From contig JAIXYA010000206.1 of the NCBI GenBank assembly GCA_027490485.1, forward strand, positions 1 through 5,356: a stretch of DNA of 5,356 nt, in the 5' to 3' direction. Under the pieces are notes generated by a model. The model was not told the origin of the DNA and did not search any database. It worked only from the letters and a program-made list of their open reading frames with translations. Position numbers and translations under genes: made by a program. Within the stretch, counting starts at the first letter, position 1. Each line of letters starts with the position of its first letter. This document shows positions 1 to 5,356 of the stretch, piece by piece. Source of the DNA: Comamonadaceae bacterium. Lineage in GTDB: Bacteria; Pseudomonadota; Gammaproteobacteria; Burkholderiales; Burkholderiaceae_C.

Positions 1-552
1 ATGGTGGTGAAGAAAAGCACCAACCTGAGCGAAATCATCCCCATGGCGCGGCACTTCCGCGGCAGCGGGCTCACGCTTCGCTTCATCGAGTACATGGACC
101 TGGGAGAAACCAATGGCTGGCAAATGAACGAAGTGTTGCCCTCGGCTGAACTCATCAAGTTGCTGCAAACTGAATTTCCTTTGGTGCCCTTGGAAGCCTC
201 TGCGCCAGGGGAAACCGCTCAGCGCTGGGGATACGCCAACGCCCAAGGGGAATTCGATCCCGCCTTGGGTGAAGTTGGCGTCATCAGCAGCGTGACCCAA
301 GCGTTTTGTGGCGACTGCAACCGCGCACGCCTGTCCACTGAAGGCCAGTTGTATCTGTGCTTGTTTGCGGCACAAGGCCACGATCTGCGAAGCCTGTTGC
401 GCAATGGGGCCTCTGACGCTGACATTGCCTCGGCGATTGGCCTGATCTGGAATGAACGCGATGACCGCTATTCGGAGTTACGCGGACTCAACCTTCAGCC
501 ACTGCCCTCACCTGGCCAAAAACGCGTCGAAATGAGCTACATCGGCGGCTGA
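1..552 (+). CDS. moaA: GTP 3',8-cyclase MoaA, C-terminal part (5' end outside window)
   Basis: MoaA is a radical-SAM enzyme that, with MoaC, converts GTP to cyclic pyranopterin monophosphate, the first step of molybdenum cofactor synthesis in the cytoplasm. The visible 183 residues are the C-terminal half. The sequence shows the MARHFRG and LRFIEYMD motifs (residues 15-33) and the second iron-sulfur cluster motif Cys-x2-Cys-x13-Cys (Cys103, Cys106, Cys120). In known MoaA structures this cluster binds GTP. Between the cysteines lies the NRARLS segment, whose two arginines (108, 110) match conserved GTP-site residues of the family. The protein ends in SYIGG, the conserved Gly-Gly tail needed for activity in the family. 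The N-terminal radical-SAM CxxxCxxC motif is absent because it lies left of the window, so the ATG at base 1 is an internal methionine (family wording NMVVK), not the start. The stop TGA at 550-552 overlaps the mobA start by one base. The reading frame is intact and the family call is secure. Confidence 0.97.
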   Translation: MVVKKSTNLSEIIPMARHFRGSGLTLRFIEYMDLGETNGWQMNEVLPSAELIKLLQTEFPLVPLEASAPGETAQRWGYANAQGEFDPALGEVGVISSVTQAFCGDCNRARLSTEGQLYLCLFAAQGHDLRSLLRNGASDADIASAIGLIWNERDDRYSELRGLNLQPLPSPGQKRVEMSYIGG

Positions 553-554
553 TG
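550..554 (+). promoter_or_regulatory. TGATG stop/start overlap coupling moaA to mobA
   Basis: The moaA stop TGA (550-552) shares its last base with the mobA ATG (552-554). The bases just upstream contain only a weak GGCGG-like stretch, so ribosomes ending moaA probably re-initiate at mobA. The overlap is directly visible; the coupling is inferred. Confidence 0.7.
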
Positions 555-1178
555 ATCGCCCCAACACCTGACAACATCACCGGTTGGGTATTGGCCGGTG
601 GTCAAGCACAACGCATGGGCGGGGTAGACAAAGGCTTGCAACTGTTTCAAGGCCAAGCCTTGGCCTTACGCGCTGCACAGCGCTTGGCGTCACAAGTACA
701 TCTCGTGAAACTCAATGCGAATCGCCATCTCCCAAACTATGCAAGCTGGGGCTACGACGTTCACGCCGATAGCTTGATCGGTTTTGCAGGGCCTTTGGCT
801 GGCATGCTGACAGGCTTGCAGCATTGCACCACCGAATGGCTGCTGTGCGTACCTTGCGACAGTCCTTTTTTTCCGCTGGACTTGGCTTCCCGCCTAGGCA
901 TGGCGGTCGACGCAGAACAGTCCACCATGGCAGTTGCATGGGCACCCGAGGTCAATGCACAGGGGGACACGGTTTGCCGACCCCAACCGGTGTTTTGCTT
1001 GCTACACCGTTCTTTGCAAACAAGTCTGTTTGATTTTTTGCACAGTGGGGGACGCAAAATTGACGCTTGGACCACGCAATACGCCAATGCACGCATGGAT
1101 TTCAACCTGCCCCACGATACCCGCCACGCGTTTGCCAACGCCAACACATGGCAGGAACTGAAGGACTTGGACGGCTAA
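552..1178 (+). CDS. mobA: Molybdenum cofactor guanylyltransferase MobA
   Basis: MobA transfers GMP from GTP to molybdopterin-bound molybdenum, giving the guanine dinucleotide cofactor used by DMSO-reductase-family enzymes such as nitrate and formate reductases. It is a soluble Rossmann-like nucleotidyltransferase. The 208-residue protein is close to the usual family length (about 190-210). Visible motifs are the nucleotide-binding LAGGxxxRMGGxDKG (residues 14-28), NANR (55-58), GPLAGMLTGL (80-89), VPCDSPF with the metal-binding aspartate candidate Asp103 (100-106), RPQPVF (143-148), a GGRKID segment (166-171), and the C-terminal FANANTWQEL (194-203). The start is the ATG at 552, which overlaps the moaA stop as TGATG. 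No strong ribosome-binding site is visible upstream, so translation probably depends on coupling to moaA. The stop TAA (1176-1178) overlaps the stop of the convergent pump gene. Related CTP transferases (MocA) share the fold, but the motif wording and the moaA context favour MobA. Confidence 0.95.
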   Translation: MIAPTPDNITGWVLAGGQAQRMGGVDKGLQLFQGQALALRAAQRLASQVHLVKLNANRHLPNYASWGYDVHADSLIGFAGPLAGMLTGLQHCTTEWLLCVPCDSPFFPLDLASRLGMAVDAEQSTMAVAWAPEVNAQGDTVCRPQPVFCLLHRSLQTSLFDFLHSGGRKIDAWTTQYANARMDFNLPHDTRHAFANANTWQELKDLDG

Positions 1179-4100
1179 GCGGTTTTGGCTGACACCGCGT
1201 CTTCCTCGAAGACGGTTTGAATCGGACCAGGGGTTCCCTTGCGGGCAAACAAGGAGTACATGGTGGGCACCACAAAAATGGTCAACAAGGTACCCAAGGA
1301 CATGCCACCCACAATCACCCAGCCAATTTGCTGACGACTTTCTGAACCAGCGCCAGTGGCCAATGCCAAAGGAATCGCGCCCAAAACCATGGCGCCAGTG
1401 GTCATCAAAATCGGGCGCAAACGCAGGGTGGCCGATTTGTGAACAGCGTCTATCGCACTCATGCCCGTCATGCGCAATTGGTTGGCAAACTCAACAATCA
1501 AAATGCCATGCTTGGTTATCAAACCTACCAAGGTAATCAACCCAATTTGACTGTACACATTCAAGGTGCTGCCCGTCCATTGCAAAGCCAACAAAGCCCC
1601 CACCATCGACAAAGGCACCGATAGCAAGATCACAAATGGGTCGACAAAGCTCTCGAACTGCGCCGCCAACACCAAGAAAATGAACACCAAGGCCAACACA
1701 AACACGCCGGTCAGTGAACCAGATGACTGCACAAACTCTCGGGAATTGCCGTTGACATCGGTGGAGTAGCCTGTTTTGAGCACTCTGCCAGTGACTTCTT
1801 TCATGAAGGCCAAGGACTGGCCCAAAGAATAGTTGGGGGCTAAATTGGCGGTGAAGCTGACGCTGCGCCGCTGTGCAAAGTGGTTGAGTTCACGCGGCAC
1901 CACCACTTCTTTCATTTTCACCAAGGCAGACAAAGGCACCATTGTGTCGGCGCGGCCTCGAACAAAAATCTTCTCCACATCCAAGGGCGTATTGCGGTTC
2001 TTGGCCTCGGTCTGCACCACCACGTCGTACTTTTCGCCTTCGCGCTTGTATTGGGTCACGCTGCGACCGCCCATGGCGGTCTCCACCGCGCGGGCAATCA
2101 CATCGACAGGGATGCCCAAATCAGCGGCACGCTCACGGTCCACCTCTAAGCTGATCTCGGGCTTGTTCAAGCGTAAGTCCACATCCAAGCTGACGATGCC
2201 GGGGTTTTTGGCGATTTCATCTTGAAGGGTCTTGGTGACTTTGGCCAGGTTTTCATAGCTGTCGTTGGTCAACACCACAAAATTGAAAGGCCGTTCGCGA
2301 AAGGCTTGTCCCAAAGAAGGCGGCGTGATGGGAAAAGCCATTACGCCAGACATGCCACCCATGGCGGGCATCATTTCACGTGCCATGTCCAAGGTACTGC
2401 GTTTGCGTTCATCCCAAGGTAAAGCGCCCAAAAACACCGCGCCTTGGGCCACGGTGGGGTTGCCCACCACCGCAAAAAATTTATCGAACTCGCTGTATTT
2501 ACGACCGATTTTCTCCAACATATTGACGTACTTTTGGGTGTAATCCAGCGTCGCGCCATCCGGTCCGTTGATGATGACCAAAATCACACCACGGTCTTCC
2601 ATGGGGGCTAATTCGCTCTTGGCATTGATGAACAAATGGTATGAGCCATAGGACGCCAACACCATCACGCCCACCACCAACCAACGGCGTGACAACTCGA
2701 AACCACCCAAGCGCCAACCCGTCAGGGTCCAGCGCAATAGGTAGCCATAGCCTCGGGTCAGCGAATCAAGCACCTGCCCCATGCCTTTGTCAAAAAACGA
2801 GGGCTTGGGGTTGTGTTTCAGGAGTTTGGAACACATCATGGGCGAAAGCGACAAAGCCACCACGCCTGAGACCATGACAGAACCGGCTAAGGCCAAGGCA
2901 AATTCGGCAAACAACCTGCCCGTGCGTCCTGGGGTAAAGGCCAAGGGCGCAAACACCGCCACCAAGGTCAGGGTCATGGCAACCACCGCAAAACCAATTT
3001 CGCGAACGCCCTTGATGGAAGCCGCAAATGGCTCCATGCCCTCTTCTATATAGCGGTAAATGTTCTCTAGCACCACGATAGAGTCGTCGACCACCAAACC
3101 AATCGCCAGCACCAGCGCCAACAGGGTGAGCGAGTTGATGGAAAAGCCAAACAAGGCCATCAGCGCAAAAGTGCCGATCAATGACACAGGAATGGTGATC
3201 AGCGGAATGATGGAGGCTCTGAGGGTTCGCAAAAACACAAAGATCACCAAAGAAACCAAAGCCGCTGCCTCGAAGATGGTGATGAAAACCGCTTCAATAG
3301 ACTTTTCAATGAATACCGAAGAATCGTTGGCGACTTCGATGTTCACGCCAGGGGGCAGGTTTTCCTTGATGCGAGGCATCATGGCGGTAATGGCTTTGCT
3401 CAACTCCAAAGGGTTGGCTGTGGAGTTACGAAGAACGCCCAGCGCAATCGATTCGTTGCCGTTGTAGCGAACCGAAAACCGCTCCGCCAAGGGGCCTTGT
3501 TCTATGCGGGCCACGTCACTGAGCCGAATGGCCATGCCATTGACGTTGCGAATCACAATGTCGGCAAATTCTTCGGGCTTGCGCAAATCGGTGGCGGTGG
3601 TGATGTTGAACTCACGCATCTGGCTCTCTACCCTGCCAGCCGGAACCTCGACATTGGACTTGCGTAAAGCATCCTCAATGTCTTGGGTGGTCAGGCGATA
3701 AGCAGCGAGTCGGTCGGTGTCAAGCCACACCCGCATGGCGTATTTGCGCTCACCAAAAATACGCACGTCGGCGACACCAGGCGCGGTTTGCATCATCGGC
3801 TTGGCAATGCGGTTGGCCAAGTCGGTGAGTTGCAAAGTGTTCATGGTGTCCGAGCTGAAGGACAACCAAATCACCGGTTGAGCATCAGCCTCCACCTTGG
3901 CAATCACAGGTTCATCGATACCCACGGGCAGTCGCTGACGAACGCGTGACACTTTGTCACGCACATCCGAGGCAGCGGCATCCGGGTCACGCGTTAACAA
4001 AAATTTAACGGTGATCTGGCTTTGCTCTTGGCGACTGATGGAGGTGATGACGTCCAAGCCCTCCACACCTGAAAGCGAATCTTCCAGCACTTTGCTGACC

Positions 4101-4285
4101 TGCGACTCCACCACCGCGCTGGATGCACCGACGTAGCGGGTCTCCACCGTGACGGTGGGGTTGTCAATCTTGGGGTACTCGCGAATCACCAATCGGTTGA
4201 ACGACACCACACCGACCAACACAATCAGCAGGGACAAGACGGTGGCGAATACCGGTCGACGTATCGACAGCTCTGGCAGTTGCAT
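1175..4285 (-). CDS. RND multidrug efflux pump, inner-membrane permease (HAE1/AcrB-MexB type)
   Basis: This is the proton-driven inner-membrane pump of a tripartite efflux system; it would take substrates from the periplasm and outer leaflet of the inner membrane. The 1036 residues match the usual length of about 1020-1050. The layout is typical of two duplicated halves: TM1 (about 11-30), a large periplasmic loop (31-330), TM2-TM6 (332-482), a cytoplasmic linker, TM7 (535-553), a second periplasmic loop (554-857) and TM8-TM12 (858-1012). The proton-relay residues are present: the Asp400-Asp401 pair in TM4 (AIGLVVDDSIVVLENI) and Lys925 in TM10 (GLITKHGILIVEFAN), matching Asp407, Asp408 and Lys940 of E. 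coli AcrB. I chose the ATG at 4285 (MQLPELSIRRP), not an in-frame ATG at 4324. The family begins at this point, an AGGA site lies 6 bases upstream, and the adaptor gene ends just before it. A methionine cluster occurs at residues 634-649. The wording is HAE1 rather than the heavy-metal CusA group. The substrate cannot be told from sequence, so no gene symbol is given. Confidence 0.95.
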   Translation of the reverse strand: MQLPELSIRRPVFATVLSLLIVLVGVVSFNRLVIREYPKIDNPTVTVETRYVGASSAVVESQVSKVLEDSLSGVEGLDVITSISRQEQSQITVKFLLTRDPDAAASDVRDKVSRVRQRLPVGIDEPVIAKVEADAQPVIWLSFSSDTMNTLQLTDLANRIAKPMMQTAPGVADVRIFGERKYAMRVWLDTDRLAAYRLTTQDIEDALRKSNVEVPAGRVESQMREFNITTATDLRKPEEFADIVIRNVNGMAIRLSDVARIEQGPLAERFSVRYNGNESIALGVLRNSTANPLELSKAITAMMPRIKENLPPGVNIEVANDSSVFIEKSIEAVFITIFEAAALVSLVIFVFLRTLRASIIPLITIPVSLIGTFALMALFGFSINSLTLLALVLAIGLVVDDSIVVLENIYRYIEEGMEPFAASIKGVREIGFAVVAMTLTLVAVFAPLAFTPGRTGRLFAEFALALAGSVMVSGVVALSLSPMMCSKLLKHNPKPSFFDKGMGQVLDSLTRGYGYLLRWTLTGWRLGGFELSRRWLVVGVMVLASYGSYHLFINAKSELAPMEDRGVILVIINGPDGATLDYTQKYVNMLEKIGRKYSEFDKFFAVVGNPTVAQGAVFLGALPWDERKRSTLDMAREMMPAMGGMSGVMAFPITPPSLGQAFRERPFNFVVLTNDSYENLAKVTKTLQDEIAKNPGIVSLDVDLRLNKPEISLEVDRERAADLGIPVDVIARAVETAMGGRSVTQYKREGEKYDVVVQTEAKNRNTPLDVEKIFVRGRADTMVPLSALVKMKEVVVPRELNHFAQRRSVSFTANLAPNYSLGQSLAFMKEVTGRVLKTGYSTDVNGNSREFVQSSGSLTGVFVLALVFIFLVLAAQFESFVDPFVILLSVPLSMVGALLALQWTGSTLNVYSQIGLITLVGLITKHGILIVEFANQLRMTGMSAIDAVHKSATLRLRPILMTTGAMVLGAIPLALATGAGSESRQQIGWVIVGGMSLGTLLTIFVVPTMYSLFARKGTPGPIQTVFEEDAVSAKTA
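1198..1214 (+). terminator. Small hairpin past mobA, possible weak terminator
   Basis: A perfect 7-base inverted repeat (CGTCTTC, loop CTC, GAAGACG) begins 20 bases after the mobA stop and lies inside the last codons of the convergent pump gene. On the plus strand it is followed by GTTTGA, only a short T run, and the minus-strand side has no T run at all. A competing 5-base pairing (GCGGT 1179-1183 with ACCGC 1194-1198) overlaps it. It could help end the moaA-mobA transcript, but it may equally be a chance product of the Glu-Glu-Asp codons of the pump tail. Confidence 0.25.
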
Positions 4286-4286
4286 C

Positions 4287-5356
4287 TCAGTTCCTAGACT
4301 CGGCGACACGCAAAGCGGTGCCATCTTTTTGGAGTCGATGCTGGCCAGCCACCACCACAGTATCCTGGGGGGTCAAGCCAGACAAAATTTCAACCCGCCC
4401 GGGGTGGCGAGCGCCCAACTTGACCTCGGTACGCAAGGACACCAGCTTGGTGTCTGGGGGCAAGGGACCGGCACCAGGCACGGCCTCGGGTGGCACCGCA
4501 CGAATCACAAATTGCTTGCCGCCCATAGGAACAATGGCCTCTTCGGGTATGGACAAAGCCTCGTTCTTGAGTGCGAACAAGGCATTGACGCGGGCAAACA
4601 TGCCTGGGCGCAAAGGACCCGCAGGCGTGAATTTGTCCATGGCTTGCGCAGGCCTTGGCGGACAGGCCGCGTCTGGGGGTGTGGGGCTGGGTACGGCCAC
4701 CGCGGGTTCCAAGGGTTTCAGGGTTGCCGCACCTTTTTTGGTGAGCGCTTCACCGGGGCCGTCATTGCGCAACACAGCTCTGACACTGATGGAGCGACCA
4801 TTGGCATCAATCAAGGGGTCAATCGCCTCGATGCGGGCTTGGTAGGTACTTCCCGACAAAGCGTCAATCACCACCTCCACGGTTTGTTTGGGCGACAACT
4901 TGCTTTGGTAACGTTCTGGTAAGCGGAAATCGACATACAGCTGCGTGAGGTCTTCCAAGTTCACCATGTCCGCGCCATCTTTGACGAAGTCGCCCACGTT
5001 GATATTGCGCAATCCCACGGTACCGCTGAAAGGGGCCACGATGCGCATACGCTCCCAGCGGGCACAGGTAAGCGCCACTTGGGCTTGTGCGACTTGCAAA
5101 CTGGCTTGGCTTTCGTCAAGCGAACGCTGGGCAATAAAGCCTTGGGCCACCAAATCTTGGTTTCGCTTGTGGTTGGCTTGGGCAATCGACATGTGTGCTT
5201 GTGCTTGTTGTATTTCAGCGCGTTGCAAGGTGTCATCGAGCTGCACCAACATTTGGCCTTTGCGCACTTGGCTTCCGTCGGCAAAGCCCAAAGCGACAAC
5301 GCGGCCGGCAACTTCAGGGCGCACTATGGTGTTTTGGCGAGATTTCAGCGTACCCA
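4287..5356 (-). CDS. RND efflux periplasmic adaptor (membrane fusion protein, HlyD/MexA type), N-terminus outside window
   Basis: The adaptor bridges the inner-membrane pump and an outer-membrane channel in the periplasm. The window holds 355 C-terminal codons. The frame stays open to the edge, with GTLKSRQNT and IV before RPEVAGRV, so the GTG at 5322-5324 is an internal valine and not the start. The signal peptide or lipobox lies outside. The order is: first lipoyl half (RPEVAGRV to VQLDD, about 5234-5324); a short alpha-helical hairpin rich in Gln and Ala (about 5050-5230); second lipoyl half (RMRIVAPFSGTVGLRNINVG, about 4990-5047); a beta-barrel with IDPLIDANGRSISVRA (about 4770-4822); LRPGMFARV (4587-4613); and the membrane-proximal domain to the end. 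A proline-rich insertion (4614-4763) splits the barrel, and a shorter PPEAVPGAGPLPPD insert lies at 4452-4493. The stop TGA (4287-4289) is one base from the pump ATG, so the two genes form an operon. No regulator gene or promoter is visible, as these would lie to the right. Confidence 0.94.
   Translation of the reverse strand, partial: GTLKSRQNTIVRPEVAGRVVALGFADGSQVRKGQMLVQLDDTLQRAEIQQAQAHMSIAQANHKRNQDLVAQGFIAQRSLDESQASLQVAQAQVALTCARWERMRIVAPFSGTVGLRNINVGDFVKDGADMVNLEDLTQLYVDFRLPERYQSKLSPKQTVEVVIDALSGSTYQARIEAIDPLIDANGRSISVRAVLRNDGPGEALTKKGAATLKPLEPAVAVPSPTPPDAACPPRPAQAMDKFTPAGPLRPGMFARVNALFALKNEALSIPEEAIVPMGGKQFVIRAVPPEAVPGAGPLPPDTKLVSLRTEVKLGARHPGRVEILSGLTPQDTVVVAGQHRLQKDGTALRVAESRN
4292..4295 (-). 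promoter_or_regulatory. Ribosome-binding site AGGA for the RND pump gene
   Basis: Read on the minus strand, AGGA lies 6 bases before the ATG at 4285, inside the last codons of the adaptor gene (TAGGAACTGAG then ATG). It decides the pump start: the in-frame ATG at 4324 would overlap the adaptor by 38 bases and add 13 residues not typical of the family. Confidence 0.7.

Noticed and set aside
1..3. ATG at base 1 as the true start of moaA
   Set aside because: The protein would lack the N-terminal radical-SAM cluster motif, and this Met aligns with an internal NMVVK segment of the family. The gene is cut by the window edge, not truncated.
761..1147. A 128-codon open frame on the minus strand inside mobA
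   Set aside because: It is antisense to a complete MobA with all its motifs, with no recognisable domain.
1833..2225. Overlapping plus-strand open frames of 70-130 codons opposite the pump gene (also at 3060-3467)
   Set aside because: They are shadows of the pump reading frame, with basic, low-complexity content and no start context or motif.
1175..4285. Pump as a heavy-metal (CusA/CzcA-type) exporter because of the methionine cluster
   Set aside because: The TM4 VVDDSIVVLENI and N-terminal ELSIRRPVFA wording fit the HAE1 drug-pump group; the methionine cluster alone is not enough to change the call.
4149..4922. A 257-codon open frame on the plus strand across the adaptor-pump junction
   Set aside because: It lies wholly antisense to two well-supported genes, shows no family motif, and reads like a frame shadow (many Gly, His and Arg residues).
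5322..5324. GTG as the start of the adaptor gene
   Set aside because: The frame stays open to the window edge with family-like residues (GTLKSRQNTI) before it, and a start here would remove the signal sequence and part of the lipoyl domain.
1..5356. CRISPR array, tRNA/rRNA, insertion sequence, phage or defence system
   Set aside because: No direct repeats with spacers, RNA gene signatures, transposase or inverted-repeat boundaries were seen. The window is filled by four ordinary genes.

Overview
This window looks like ordinary chromosomal sequence from a proteobacterium, most likely a betaproteobacterium of the order Burkholderiales and possibly Comamonadaceae. The organism call is an inference. 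It rests on the moaA-mobA pairing, the wording of the MoaA and RND protein motifs, and a GC content that hand counts on two lines put at about 55%. It is not proven here. Almost every base is coding, and I see no RNA gene, CRISPR array, insertion sequence, attachment site or phage gene.

Left part (1-1178, + strand): the 3' half of moaA (GTP 3',8-cyclase, first step of molybdenum cofactor synthesis), followed by a complete mobA (molybdenum cofactor guanylyltransferase, last step, making the guanine dinucleotide form of Moco). The two genes overlap by one base in a TGATG junction and are almost certainly co-transcribed. They catalyse an early and a late step of the same cofactor pathway.

Right part (1175-5356, - strand): an RND-type efflux pair read from right to left. 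The periplasmic adaptor (membrane fusion protein) comes first and runs off the right edge. One base after its stop codon comes the complete 1036-residue inner-membrane proton-driven pump of the HAE1 family. Together they would form the inner-membrane and periplasmic parts of a tripartite efflux system. No outer-membrane channel gene is present in the window, and none can follow directly in the operon because the pump gene ends against mobA.

The two operons converge, and their stop codons overlap within four bases (CTAA, 1175-1178), so neither has a free 3' intergenic region. A small hairpin just past the mobA stop, inside the 3' end of the pump gene, is the only terminator-like structure I found.

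I found no clear undescribed system. The points most worth a second look are a proline-rich insertion in the adaptor, a methionine cluster in the periplasmic part of the pump, and the tail-to-tail overlap.
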